A DNA stretch of 64,000 nt from Promethearchaeia archaeon (GCA_029856125.1 JAHQWJ010000080.1:90576-154575); one strand, 5' to 3'. Counted from the stretch's first letter, positions 1-8,695 are shown. Notes: generated from the sequence alone by a model not told the origin. A program made the numbers and translations.

Positions 1-88
1 TTATTACTTCCTGTATAATTTATATAATAGCATTTTTCTCAAGTTTTTTTAATGTTCTCAATTATTTTTAAGAAGAATTTAGTAAGTA

Positions 89-385
89 TTAACCAAAAAA
101 ACTGGAATAAAATAATTCAGCTATTAAAAAAACTCCAATAAATATAATAAAGAATTTAGAATAAGATATTATCGTTTTAAATAATAAATTATCAATGTTA
201 ATATTAAACATAAAAATTTCTATTTCATTTAGAATTTGGAGAAAAGGTATTAACAATATTAAGAAAATTATAATAGAAACAAATAGCGTTGTTGGTTCGG
301 TTGATGTTATGGAATATAGAAAAATAAAAATAAAAAGCGATACCAATATGAAGAATTGCAATAGGTTCAAAGTAAAATTCGACAT
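89..385 (-). CDS. small multi-pass membrane protein, hypothetical
   Basis: I do not recognise this 98-residue protein. It is almost entirely hydrophobic, with about three membrane segments (residues ~8-26, ~33-52 and ~72-95) and few charged residues. That composition favours this strand over the weaker overlapping frame on the plus strand. The start is an ATG at 385. A TATA-like run lies so close upstream (about 15 bases) that the transcript start is unclear. No signature residues suggest an activity. The next gene on the right is divergent. Confidence 0.4.
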   Translation of the reverse strand: MSNFTLNLLQFFILVSLFIFIFLYSITSTEPTTLFVSIIIFLILLIPFLQILNEIEIFMFNINIDNLLFKTIISYSKFFIIFIGVFLIAELFYSSFFG

Positions 386-584
386 AATCCAACTTATATA
401 ACAAAAAAACTATTTAAAATTCTAAGAATATTTTAAGAGATCATGGGATATTGAGATTAAAAAACTAAATATTTATAAGTGACAAGAATTAGGTTTATCT
501 CACATTATGTTTTCGAAAGTTAAATTGTATAAAAATCAAATTAACCTAGTAAATATTATATAAAAAAATGATTTGATTATAATT

Positions 585-1073
585 ATGAGAAATTTAAAAT
601 TAAAGGGATTAAAATACGATAAGGGGAAATACGATTTATATAATGAAAGATTTGTGTTTTTCCCCCCACAAATAGTTGACATACTATCATCGATATATGG
701 AGAGGGTGTAAAATCTTTACTAGTTTGGTTAGGTAAAAAAGTTGGGTGGGCGTTGATTCAGAAATGGGACGATAATTTAAAATCAAAAACATTAAACGAT
801 TTAGTTAATCAATTTTGCACAATTGTAAGCAACCATGGATGGGGAATTTTTAATCCAAAACAAATTTCAGACAACTTAATAGTAATTGAACTTCAACATA
901 ATATCGCAAACAATTTAAATAACAAATCAAAGTATATATGTTATTATATTACGGGATTATTAGCTGGTTTTGGAGAATATGCGCTCTATAAAGTAAATGT
1001 TATAGAAAATAATTGTAATATTGAGGATCCAGGTTTAAATTCATGCGAATTTAGAATCGAGAAAATTCTTTAA
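585..1073 (+). CDS. V4R-domain (4-vinyl reductase-like) protein
   Basis: A protein of 162 residues with the look of a V4R domain, the small-molecule-binding fold related to the TRAPP subunit Bet3. An early glycine-rich helix segment (IYGEGVKSLLVWLGKKVGW) is followed by GWG and then a C-terminal half with GLLAGFGEYAL, a conserved glutamate and two cysteines (ENNCNIEDPGLNSCEFRI), which is the usual C...G..C.F ending. ATG 585 is chosen over a TTG 12 bases upstream because a TATA-like box at about 552-562 would place transcription start at or next to 585, giving a leaderless mRNA. In Asgard archaea V4R domains often work with roadblock proteins and small GTPases, but none is adjacent here. The role is unknown. 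Confidence 0.55.
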   Translation: MRNLKLKGLKYDKGKYDLYNERFVFFPPQIVDILSSIYGEGVKSLLVWLGKKVGWALIQKWDDNLKSKTLNDLVNQFCTIVSNHGWGIFNPKQISDNLIVIELQHNIANNLNNKSKYICYYITGLLAGFGEYALYKVNVIENNCNIEDPGLNSCEFRIEKIL

Positions 1074-1082
1074 AGAATTAAA

Positions 1083-1469
1083 TCACCAAGGATCCCATTC
1101 TTCAGGATTCAGTTCATTAACCTCATTATTTTTAAGATCTTTCTCTGTAATTTGAGGTTCTATTTTTACATAGATATTTTCATCTTCACTTATCATTTTG
1201 TGTGATTCAAGATCTTCGCGAATTAAGTCATCAGTTAATGATAATTTATCATCGCCTATTACTACATCTTTAAAAGCAGAAATTAATGACAAAAAATTAA
1301 AAAACTCTTCCTTTTTCATTTCCACATTTATAAAATCACTATTTTTTAATAATTTAAGTTTCACCAACCGAACTTCTCCGCTTATTTCTACTGAAGTCAA
1401 TTCAATATTTTCATTTTTATTTTTTAACTGAATCTTCCATGAAGTTTCTCTTGTTTTTTCGATTTCCAT
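1083..1469 (-). CDS. hypothetical acidic protein
   Basis: Not recognised. The soluble protein of about 128 residues has a beta-rich first half with alternating hydrophobic and charged residues and a very acidic tail ending NPEEWDPW. The frame stays open further upstream, but that extension is hydrophobic AT-rich sequence. ATG 1469 has a GTGAGG-like ribosome-binding site just upstream and gives a coherent soluble protein. It is convergent with the V4R gene, with about 10 bases between the stop codons. No catalytic motif is visible. Confidence 0.5.
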   Translation of the reverse strand: MEIEKTRETSWKIQLKNKNENIELTSVEISGEVRLVKLKLLKNSDFINVEMKKEEFFNFLSLISAFKDVVIGDDKLSLTDDLIREDLESHKMISEDENIYVKIEPQITEKDLKNNEVNELNPEEWDPW

Positions 1470-1606
1470 TAATATAGCCTCACTCTTTAGATAATTAAAT
1501 ATCAATAATTTAATAAAAATTAACCAATTTAAAATTATTCTTATATAAGTACCGAAGATTTTAATCAAAAAGTAAAAAAAAAGAGGTTCTTATTACTTTT
1601 TTTTTA

Positions 1607-2272
1607 TTAGAAAAGATAATTAATTATCAAAAAATCATAGGAAATAAAGATTAATACAGCAATTGGAGACCTAATTTGTGCAAAAAATTGAAATTTTTCT
1701 CTTTCTTCATTATAAAACAAAGTAAGTGATTTCATCTGGAGTTTGGTACCTGAATATTTATTTAATTGCGAGAAATCTAAAAACCTATAAAATAATTTCA
1801 AAAAGATCCCTCGAGAATATGAAATTTTCTCATTTAATGCATGCAACATATTGTAAGGATGAGATTTTGTTAAGAAACGATTGAAAAGGTAATTACATGA
1901 TACTAGTAATAAAAATAAGATCAAAAGGTATGAAAAAAAAGAAAAAAACAGATGGAAATCAAAACCTAGAATTGGAAAAGCGAAGAACAAAAAGATAATT
2001 AACTTACCATCACTTCCCCCTATTAATTTTAAACAGAACAGCAAAAAAGAAAAAGTAAAAGCTAATAAAACGATTAAAGATTTGCAGATCACAAAAATCA
2101 TCAGGTTAGTATAAAAATTTTGCGCTTCAATAAGTATAAAGACGAAACCAACAATAAAAAAAAATACAAGACTTTTGTTGGGTATTTTCCTAAACCAGAT
2201 ATCTCTATACATACAGTATAATAGAACTATATTTGAATAATAGAAAAAAAACCCATCGATGTTTGGAAGCAA
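1607..2272 (-). CDS. archaeal type IV prepilin / prearchaellin peptidase (A24 family)
   Basis: A membrane aspartyl protease expected to cleave class III signal peptides of archaellins or type IV pilins at the cytoplasmic face. Both family motifs are visible: the first aspartate at about residue 24 in YRDIWFRKIPN (D....R.IPN), and the second at about residue 88 in LIGGSDGKL, matching the archaeal GGAD-x-K form of the GxGD motif. The remainder is hydrophobic with about six membrane segments, and 221 residues is normal for FlaK/PibD proteins. It lies three bases downstream of the HTH gene and in the same operon as Orc1/Cdc6, an unusual association. No pilin gene is in the window, so the substrate is unknown. 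Confidence 0.75.
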   Translation of the reverse strand: MLPNIDGFFFYYSNIVLLYCMYRDIWFRKIPNKSLVFFFIVGFVFILIEAQNFYTNLMIFVICKSLIVLLAFTFSFLLFCLKLIGGSDGKLIIFLFFAFPILGFDFHLFFSFFSYLLILFLLLVSCNYLFNRFLTKSHPYNMLHALNEKISYSRGIFLKLFYRFLDFSQLNKYSGTKLQMKSLTLFYNEEREKFQFFAQIRSPIAVLIFISYDFLIINYLF

Positions 2273-2275
2273 TCC

Positions 2276-2569
2276 TTATAAATCGCCTTCCCATATGTCT
2301 ATAAATGTTTTTAAACTCTTAGCTCTAATGTTTTCATATTTGTATCTATATATTTTAATCCGCCCAAATATTTTCTCCTGAATTAATTTATAGGATTTTA
2401 AATAATCTAAGTGACTTTTAACGCTTGCGTGATTAAGTTTAGTAAACTTTATAATCTGAGATATTGATAATTCTTGATTTAATGCTAATACTTTTAAGAT
2501 TTTAATTCTTGCCCGTGACCCTAATAAATTTTCAATCTTAAAGTTCTCTTCTGCACCTTTTACTATCAA
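2276..2569 (-). CDS. ArsR-like winged-helix DNA-binding protein
   Basis: A 97-residue protein with one winged helix-turn-helix over residues ~12-85. The pattern LLGSRARIKILKVLAL, then ISQIIKFTKLNHASVKSHLDYL (recognition helix) and a wing (GRIKIYRYK), is that of small archaeal ArsR/MarR-type regulators. No metal-binding cysteines are present, so metal sensing is unlikely. Its start overlaps the stop of the Orc1/Cdc6 gene by 4 bases, indicating translational coupling. It could control the operon or act at chromatin; the target cannot be inferred. Confidence 0.7.
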   Translation of the reverse strand: MIVKGAEENFKIENLLGSRARIKILKVLALNQELSISQIIKFTKLNHASVKSHLDYLKSYKLIQEKIFGRIKIYRYKYENIRAKSLKTFIDIWEGDL

Positions 2570-3780
2570 ATTTTAATGCCTTTAGTTTCCATTACTTCTA
2601 ATAATAATTCTTTATACTTTGAAATTGGAATATTTTGAACAGTTATTTGAGCTTTTCGGCCTTTAATAGCCTCACTGACGATTTCCATGGTAATTAAATC
2701 TTCTTTTTTAAACTCCTGGAGGTAATTCCATAGTTGTGAATGAGTCCGTGGTTGAATTCCTAAGCTTTCACATAATATTAAATATGATTCAGTAATTTCA
2801 CGAACAGATGTATGAATTCTTTTGCACTTATCTAAAGCATTTATAATAGCTAATAAAAAAATGATTTTTTGAGTAGACATATATTTTAGTATATCTAGTG
2901 TTGAAAAAGGAACTATGTCTTGATTTGCAAGACGGATTGATTCTATTGTGATGTATTTTAAATTCTGATTTTCAGCGATTTTAGTTGATTTCCAGAGTAA
3001 GTTTAATCCATACCTTATATCTCCAGTCTGATAAACTAAATCCGTAATAATTTGGATTAAGTTATCCGAAAAAATATTATCTTTTAAACTAATTTCTGTT
3101 CTATACTTCAATATTTCAAAAAGTTGTTCTTTACTATAATTGTTGAAATTTATTATATTTCTTTGTAAAGTGCTCATAGTACTAGCATCCAAACCACTTA
3201 AACAAGATATATCTCGTGCAATTCCAATGATAGAAATGTGTCGACTAGTATTGAACGCGTCATCGTTAATTCTTGTAAGTGAATAAATAAGATCCCCCTC
3301 CTTACCAATTAAATAACTTAATTCATCCAAAACAATTAATAAATGGAGATTTTGATCTTTAATAATATCAACAATAATTTCAAGTAAATCTTGTGGAGAG
3401 TATCCTCTTTTTGGAAAAGTATTATTGAGTGCTCGAACAATTTTGATTAATACTTTATAGCTAGTTCTTTCTTTCCGACAATTAATATGAACATACTTAA
3501 TGTCTCCTGATCTTTTTTGAGCTGCGTTTACTAACATTTCTCCAAAGAGCTTAATTGTAACTGTTTTTCCTATTCCAGTTTTCCCAATTATCAATATTTT
3601 TCGTGAAATTGAATTCGGATTTGTTACGAGCACTAAAAATAGTTGAGATAGCAGTGACAACTCTTTTTCACGATGCGGTAGCCTTTTAGGAACATAATTG
3701 TTATCGAGTTTACTTTCCTTTTTGAACAACGATGGTTTTTTTAATAAATCTTCAAAGTAATCTATTGTCATGAAGGACAT
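2566..3780 (-). CDS. Orc1/Cdc6 replication initiator
   Basis: An AAA+ initiator of 404 residues, usual length for archaeal Orc1/Cdc6, which binds origins and loads MCM. Walker A is GKTGIGKT at residues ~66-73, Walker B with sensor-like context is LLIVLDEL at ~147-154, and a sensor 2 region containing GDIRYGLNLLW is at ~250. The C-terminal third is the winged helix that contacts origin DNA. It is the first gene of a three-gene operon with the HTH protein and the prepilin peptidase. Archaeal origins often lie next to this gene, so the 259-base gap upstream is an origin candidate. Orthology to a particular Orc1/Cdc6 subgroup was not resolved. Confidence 0.88.
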   Translation of the reverse strand: MSFMTIDYFEDLLKKPSLFKKESKLDNNYVPKRLPHREKELSLLSQLFLVLVTNPNSISRKILIIGKTGIGKTVTIKLFGEMLVNAAQKRSGDIKYVHINCRKERTSYKVLIKIVRALNNTFPKRGYSPQDLLEIIVDIIKDQNLHLLIVLDELSYLIGKEGDLIYSLTRINDDAFNTSRHISIIGIARDISCLSGLDASTMSTLQRNIINFNNYSKEQLFEILKYRTEISLKDNIFSDNLIQIITDLVYQTGDIRYGLNLLWKSTKIAENQNLKYITIESIRLANQDIVPFSTLDILKYMSTQKIIFLLAIINALDKCKRIHTSVREITESYLILCESLGIQPRTHSQLWNYLQEFKKEDLITMEIVSEAIKGRKAQITVQNIPISKYKELLLEVMETKGIKI

Positions 3781-4039
3781 CTGATAAAATGATATTAGAA
3801 GTTAGAAAATCATAATATATAATGAAATACAGAGTACTAATTTTTTATTATTATAATGAATTATTAACCATTTTAGTTCTCAAGTTCCTCTCTGGAGAGT
3901 ATACCATTGTTCGTGCTATTAATAATTATCACTTCTTTGCGTCAATTAAAAGCGTTATTCTTTTTTGTCGGTTGGAAGATTGCATCCTTGTAATTATATT
4001 GTAAAAGTTAGTTCTATAATTCCCCATTCGATTTTTGTT
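3781..4039. other. intergenic region upstream of orc1/cdc6, possible replication origin
   Basis: This AT-rich gap contains the promoter of the initiator operon (minus-strand TATA-like sequence around 3811-3820) and one perfect dyad, CTCTC-TG-GAGAG at 3888-3899. I do not see a clear archaeal origin-recognition-box array. A 60-codon plus-strand frame inside it (3822-4004) has no convincing start context. Origin function is suggested only by adjacency to Orc1/Cdc6. Confidence 0.25.
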
Positions 4040-5254
4040 TTAAAACTTAAATGTGATATCTCTAATTAATTTAAAACCTGCTTTTTTGTATTTATATACT
4101 TTTAAACAAATTGATGTAAAAAGAGAAGTTAAAATTGAAAGGAGACAAATATTAAGAAAATAGAACGAGCTATAATTTCTGGGATATTGAAAATTTTGAA
4201 TTTGAAAGGATAGACATATCGTTCTATTCTCTAAATAACTAGTTCCGTTAAATATAACATCTACATAAAATATTTTGTCATCCTCTTTAAAGTTGAAAAT
4301 AGACGGCAATATATTGATATTAACGAATCCCGTTTGATTAGTCTTCAATGTCTCCTCGTATTCGATGGTTGAATTACTATAAATAATAATTTTTAAACTC
4401 TCATTTTCAAGCGGTTTTTTGTTTGTATTAAAATAGTAGTAAAATAGCTGAATTTTAAGCAAGCTACCTTCTTCTGTATTATCTACCAAATTAGTAATTT
4501 CTACATAAACAGGGATTTTTTTTACATATACTTCATATGAGAATGTTGTATCCAAATAGTACGAGTTGTTTTTAATAATAAACGATACATTATTTCTTCC
4601 TAAACCTAAGTGCTTAACCGTTGAAATGTTGAAAGAAAGCATTCCATCTTTATCTGTTGTGAAAATAGTTTGATAGATAATCTCTTCATTATTCCTTATT
4701 ATACATTGCAGTGTTTCATTTTCTAAACAAAAACTCGTATTTCCATTGTAGAAGTTTGCATTAAACAAGTTAGATTCTCCATATATTAAGTCACTTTTAA
4801 AATTGGTTAATTCACAATCAACAGCACGTTTAGTAATATTAATTGTTATAATTTCTTTATATGTTGTTCCAACTTCGTTAGAATTGAAATCTTCGTGGTA
4901 ATTAAACATTTTTATGTAAATTCTACAGGGGTAATTTGTAAGTGTTAAGTTTAAGAATTGAATATTAATCGTCCAATTTTTCTGTGAAATACCGATTGTG
5001 TAGTAATTAGAAGAATTCCAAAGGATTGTATCAAAAATATTAGTAATCTGAATTTGAACATAGGAAACTTCAAACCCTGAGTCATAATATAACTCCCAGG
5101 ATCCATTTAGATAAATATTCTCATTATTATAATATGTATTTTTATCGGATACTAGCAGAGTATTACTACATGAAAATCCTAAAACCGTTTTGGGAATAAG
5201 CATTATTCCTAACATAAAATATAGGAAAAGAACCGCTTTTATTTTTTTTTTCAC
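4040..5254 (-). CDS. secreted, membrane-anchored Ig-like surface protein
   Basis: A 404-residue exported protein of unknown specific role. It has a signal peptide (residues ~1-27, MKKKIKAVLFLYFMLGIML), then a beta-rich ectodomain with about three Ig-like/invasin-like repeats (for example LVDNTEEGSLLKIQLFYYYF and the TNQTGFVNI strand). A transmembrane helix near residues 360-385 and a short basic tail follow. There are many N-x-S/T sequons, consistent with heavy N-glycosylation of an archaeal cell-surface protein. The topology is a large outside domain with a cytoplasmic tail of about 20 residues. It is transcribed toward the orc1/cdc6 upstream gap. Confidence 0.65.
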   Translation of the reverse strand: MKKKIKAVLFLYFMLGIMLIPKTVLGFSCSNTLLVSDKNTYYNNENIYLNGSWELYYDSGFEVSYVQIQITNIFDTILWNSSNYYTIGISQKNWTINIQFLNLTLTNYPCRIYIKMFNYHEDFNSNEVGTTYKEIITINITKRAVDCELTNFKSDLIYGESNLFNANFYNGNTSFCLENETLQCIIRNNEEIIYQTIFTTDKDGMLSFNISTVKHLGLGRNNVSFIIKNNSYYLDTTFSYEVYVKKIPVYVEITNLVDNTEEGSLLKIQLFYYYFNTNKKPLENESLKIIIYSNSTIEYEETLKTNQTGFVNINILPSIFNFKEDDKIFYVDVIFNGTSYLENRTICLSFQIQNFQYPRNYSSFYFLNICLLSILTSLFTSICLKVYKYKKAGFKLIRDITFKF

Positions 5255-5354
5255 ATCAATTATATCTATTAAAATATAAAAACTCAGATAATTCCAAAAA
5301 ACATTTATTTTGTCAAAGATTTAAATTCAAAACTAAGAAATTTGTTATTGTTGA

Positions 5355-5561
5355 ATGAAAGTGGGAAAAGTAAGAACCCTATTGATAAAGAAAGTCTCAA
5401 AAGAATTAATAAGTAAATATCCAGATGTATTCACCACTGATTTTGAAAAAAATAAAATATTATTGGATAAATATTCTGAAGTAGATTCAAAACATCTTAG
5501 AAATCGAATTTCAGGATATGTTGTTAACTTAATGAAGATAAAAATTAGAGACCAAACCTAA
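5355..5561 (+). CDS. rps17e: small-subunit ribosomal protein eS17
   Basis: A 68-residue ribosomal protein shared by archaea and eukaryotes and absent from bacteria. Diagnostic stretches are GKVRTLLIKKVSKELISKYP at the start, FTTDFEKNK, and LRNRISGYVVNLM near the end. Length is normal for archaeal eS17. It is followed by the ZNRD2-like zinc-ribbon gene in the same direction. Confidence 0.93.
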   Translation: MKVGKVRTLLIKKVSKELISKYPDVFTTDFEKNKILLDKYSEVDSKHLRNRISGYVVNLMKIKIRDQT

Positions 5562-5599
5562 TAACTGAATTTATAAGATTAAAATAAAGAAGAAATCAC

Positions 5600-5986
5600 G
5601 TGGTCTATATTAAAGAAGACGCAAAAGTAATGGCAGATCTTTTAAAATCGGGCCATAAAATGTTAAGTTTATCTTGTCCTATCTGTAATAATCCAATTTT
5701 TCAGCAAAAAAGTGGAACTACTTTTTGTGCAATATGTAATAGGGAAGTATTATTAGTTGATAAAGACTCTAATAAGAACGATGTAGATATTAAACCAACT
5801 ATAAACAATCCCCTCGAAATTACAAATTTAAACAGTGAAATAAATTCTGTTCTTATTGAAAAGATTAATTGGATTGCTCATAAACTAGAAAATGAAACTC
5901 AATTACACATTATTAATGAATACTTAGAGCTTATACTTAATCTTTTGAATATTCTTGAAAAGCTTAAGAGTCTCAAGTTGTCATAG
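5600..5986 (+). CDS. ZNRD2/SSSCA1 (autoantigen p27)-like zinc-ribbon protein
   Basis: A protein of up to 128 residues. The first half carries the family signature MADLLKSGHKMLSLSCP, a C-x2-C (CPIC), an intervening FQQKSGTTFC and a second C-x2-C (CAIC), forming one zinc ribbon. The second half is a helical tail that may oligomerise. Related archaeal and eukaryotic proteins exist, but their biochemical role is poorly defined. The start is either GTG 5600 or the internal ATG at 5630 (MADLL). It sits 38 bases after eS17 and may be cotranscribed. Confidence 0.75.
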   Translation: MVYIKEDAKVMADLLKSGHKMLSLSCPICNNPIFQQKSGTTFCAICNREVLLVDKDSNKNDVDIKPTINNPLEITNLNSEINSVLIEKINWIAHKLENETQLHIINEYLELILNLLNILEKLKSLKLS

Positions 5987-6015
5987 GAACATAAATATAA
6001 AATATCTCACCTTAG

Positions 6016-6115
6016 TGCTTCTGCCGGGATTTGAACCCGGGTCACGAGGGTGAGAGCCTCGCATGCCAAACCCTTTCTTTCATAAGAAAGTTTGGCCGGA
6101 CTACACTACAGAAGC
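6016..6115 (-). tRNA. tRNA-Glu(CUC) with a predicted 25-nt intron in the D-arm
   Basis: Acceptor GCTTCTG pairs with CAGAAGC and the discriminator is A. The anticodon arm is CGAGG-CTCTCAC-CCTCG with anticodon CUC, and the T-arm is CCGGG-TTCAAAT-CCCGG. Between the D-loop end (CCGGCCAA) and GCATG there is a 25-base insertion at 6067-6091. Its core hairpin is CTTTC paired with GAAAG, and exon GGCC can pair with intron GGTT to give a bulge-helix-bulge-like fold. Removing it restores a normal D-arm (GTGT / GCAT). tRNA-Glu(UUC) at 25821 carries an insertion at the same site. The exact splice point could shift by one base. Confidence 0.88.
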
Positions 6116-6251
6116 AGACTTATTATTAAAATTTAATATTTTATTAAACCTTAAATTAATTTTAAACTTAATTAAAAAACACACATTTATAGTGAATAAT
6201 GCAATTCAGTCGTAATCTATAACATTATAGCCCAACACAAGGCAAACGAAA

Positions 6252-7274
6252 TTAGCATTCCTTTGGTATGAAAATTGGTTTAAGTAAATTAACATAATGG
6301 TCTCTAATAGAATATTCAGCTATGTTCGTTGCTAATGAAATTAATTTTTGAGTTAAGACGGTTTTTTGATTGAATTCCTTAGATAGCAATTTATCTGCTA
6401 GATAAATAATAGCTCCCGTTAAAATAAAAGGGTTTCGTCCACCGCGCTCCCATTTATTTAAACCTGCTAAAATCGATCTGCATTTGCTGGTCAGCTTACA
6501 CTTATAATCTTCTTTGGACCAAACACTACCTTTTTTTTCTAACCTTATCTCCAATTCTTTATAATTTATAATATTATCGATCAATCTATTTAAGTAATCC
6601 TCACTACTATGGGGTATCGCATCATTATTTAAATGATTTTTATACCTTATTCCATCTCTTAAAATCAATCTTGGATTAACACGGTGCCCAAAACTTTGAA
6701 AAGCATTTGAAATTTCGTTAATAGTAATTGGAGCATTATGGTACTCTTTACGAACTGAATAGAATATGCAAAAAGCAATCAAGGAGATGTTATTGATAAC
6801 GCTCTCTTCATTCTTAATTATTTTTTTATAGTAATATGCCGAATTATTTCTAATATTCTTATTCAAGTTTAAATAAATTGAAATTTTGTTTAAAATATTA
6901 AAAATCCTGTATTCAGTTTCATGGTTTTTAATCCTTAAAAATTGTGAATAGTTTTTTTTTAATCTTCTATACAGTTTTTGCTCATCGGGGGGTAATAATT
7001 TACCCGTTTTATCCTTTAAATATTTTGAATTCTCATAGTCTATAAAAGTCCCTAAACCCCCAATATAATCCGTTCTTTCTCCTAAAGCAACATATTGTTT
7101 ATTCAAATTACTCTTCGTATCAACATTGTTGAAAATATATGACGATTCTTTATAGAGATTATCTAATACTAACCCACAATCCTTACATGTTATTTCGAAA
7201 GAATTCGTCATAACTGGACCACCACATTCAGAACATTTTTCTTCTTCTATACTTTCTTTTGTATTAATTTCCAT
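6252..7274 (-). CDS. tfb: divergent transcription factor B (TFIIB homologue), second copy
   Basis: A 340-residue TFB. An N-terminal zinc ribbon (CSECGG ... CKDCG, residues ~14-34) is followed by a B-reader/linker-like region and two cyclin-like repeats. It recruits RNA polymerase to TATA/BRE promoters with TBP. Compared with the TFB at 43154 it is longer and much more divergent: the linker is extended (YIGGLGTFIDYENSKYLKD) and the cyclin repeats are poorly conserved and asparagine/lysine-rich. It may therefore serve a promoter subset or be evolving fast. An in-frame ATG at 7274 follows a good start context. The tRNA-Glu(CUC) gene lies downstream on the same strand. Confidence 0.8.
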   Translation of the reverse strand: MEINTKESIEEEKCSECGGPVMTNSFEITCKDCGLVLDNLYKESSYIFNNVDTKSNLNKQYVALGERTDYIGGLGTFIDYENSKYLKDKTGKLLPPDEQKLYRRLKKNYSQFLRIKNHETEYRIFNILNKISIYLNLNKNIRNNSAYYYKKIIKNEESVINNISLIAFCIFYSVRKEYHNAPITINEISNAFQSFGHRVNPRLILRDGIRYKNHLNNDAIPHSSEDYLNRLIDNIINYKELEIRLEKKGSVWSKEDYKCKLTSKCRSILAGLNKWERGGRNPFILTGAIIYLADKLLSKEFNQKTVLTQKLISLATNIAEYSIRDHYVNLLKPIFIPKEC

Positions 7275-7633
7275 TCTATCACCTAAAAGACAAGGAATAT
7301 AAAGTACTAGAAAAATCAGGCTTTTATCTCAATTTTGTAGATTGTATGTCACTTAAAGTAGAATAATTTGTCATTGGAATTCATAAAATCATTTTAGAGC
7401 CAGACTGAGAGATAATTGGAACTAAAAAAGAAGAGCTATTTTTATCCAATAATTCTAAATAAAATTTTATGAGATATTGATATCCTAAATTGAAATATCA
7501 ATAAAGGAGAAATTAAAACGAATAAAACTCAAGGAAAACATCAAAGGAAAATAGCTATTTCTTCATCCCATCTTGATTTACTGGAAAAATTTTTTAAAAA
7601 ATCAATCTAATTATTAAAGGAAAGAGAGATATA
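7275..7633. other. intergenic region, no recognisable gene
   Basis: An AT-rich divergent gap between the second TFB and a small plus-strand ORF. A purine-rich GGAG box at ~7506 precedes a 32-codon frame without a standard start codon (7512-7610), which I do not call. Nothing else stands out. Confidence 0.3.
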
Positions 7634-7876
7634 ATGTATTCTGATATTATTAACCTTATTTCAAGAGAAAATTATAGCGGAAAATTATACAATGAAATCA
7701 AGTTATGGTGTAACTTCAATAGTAGGCAATGGAAATATTTTGCGTCTATCCAGGACCTTCTGGGCGGAGTAATTAAAAATAGTGTCCAAAATTCTTTTAT
7801 TATTGCATTTCGATCAAATTTACTTTTTAAGATAAAAAATGTAGTAAAATCAAGCTCCTATATGCTTGAGAAATGA
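7634..7876 (+). CDS. hypothetical small protein
   Basis: Not recognised. The frame is 80 codons with an AAGGAAAGAGAG ribosome-binding-like run upstream of the ATG. Composition is mixed amphipathic, with a single WKYFASIQDLLGG segment in the middle. No domain or membrane segment is evident. It could be a small regulatory protein, a decayed gene or a chance frame in AT-rich DNA. Confidence 0.3.
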   Translation: MYSDIINLISRENYSGKLYNEIKLWCNFNSRQWKYFASIQDLLGGVIKNSVQNSFIIAFRSNLLFKIKNVVKSSSYMLEK

Positions 7877-8014
7877 AAACTGAAATAAAGTTATAAATGC
7901 TTAATTATATTAATATTTAATAATATTATTTTATAAAGACCAGAGAGATATATATAGTAATAAAAATGTATTTAACGGTCAATAAAATAGTTTTAGATTA
8001 ATGAGGTTCTTTCT

Positions 8015-8695
8015 ATGGTTCGTTGGACTGCAGATCATAATATTTACATAAAAATTCTTTACTGGGGTATGGGAGGCTCTGGAAAAACAACGATAGTAGA
8101 CACACTATACCGACTTACAAAGGAACAGAAAAAAGATATTACACCAACTGGAAATCTAACTAAAATATCGATGGCAAGCGGTTCTACTTTATATTTCGAT
8201 CGAGGAATTTTTCAATCAACTAAACAGAACAAAGTATATTACCATGTTTATACTGTTGCTGGGCAAAGTAGATTCTCTCCATTAAGAAAAAAAATTTTCA
8301 AGGGTACTGATGGTGTGATTTTCGTAGTTGATTCTCAAACTCACTTCTTTGAAGATAATATTGAATCTTTAAAGGAATTAAAAAATATTACTAGGGGTAA
8401 GTTAATTAAAGAAATTCCGCTTATTACTATGCTAAATAAGCAAGATCTTAATGAAACTATCGGAGAAGAAGATTTTAAGCAAGTCCTCAAAGAAGAAAAG
8501 CTCTGGTATGAACCAGATCACGAGTTATATATATGGAATCCTATAATTTATAAATCTTGTGCATTATACGAAAAGAAATTGGACATATATAGAAGTTTCA
8601 CTGAATGCGCGAGAAGAACTGGATTATATCAGATATATGGTGATGGAAAAGCACCAGTTGGTGATAATTTCAGTAGAGACATCCCTAAGTTTTAA
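8015..8695 (+). CDS. MglA-like / Ras-superfamily small GTPase
   Basis: A 226-residue GTPase with P-loop GMGGSGKTT at residues ~18-26, a switch I region PTGNL, and YTVAGQSRFSPLRKK as the G3 motif. There TVAGQ replaces DxxGQ, as is typical of MglA-type enzymes. G4 is NKQDL, and KSCALYE occupies the G5 position. It lacks a C-terminal prenylation cysteine. The ribosome-binding site GAGGT is about 6 bases upstream of the ATG. Asgard archaea carry many such GTPases, thought to act with roadblock and longin partners in polarity or membrane processes. A convergent three-gene GTPase/roadblock operon lies about 600 bases downstream. Confidence 0.82.
   Translation: MVRWTADHNIYIKILYWGMGGSGKTTIVDTLYRLTKEQKKDITPTGNLTKISMASGSTLYFDRGIFQSTKQNKVYYHVYTVAGQSRFSPLRKKIFKGTDGVIFVVDSQTHFFEDNIESLKELKNITRGKLIKEIPLITMLNKQDLNETIGEEDFKQVLKEEKLWYEPDHELYIWNPIIYKSCALYEKKLDIYRSFTECARRTGLYQIYGDGKAPVGDNFSRDIPKF

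Noticed and set aside
195..401. 68-codon plus-strand frame
   Set aside because: It overlaps the hydrophobic minus-strand ORF and has a lysine/isoleucine composition expected from AT-rich shadow sequence.
3822..4004. 60-codon plus-strand frame upstream of orc1/cdc6
   Set aside because: No ribosome-binding site or recognisable protein pattern; better read as regulatory or origin DNA.
7512..7610. 32-codon frame beginning ATT after a GGAG box
   Set aside because: Spacing from the box to ATT is only about 2 bases and the short peptide has no recognisable counterpart, unlike the aIF1 and ADH synthase cases.
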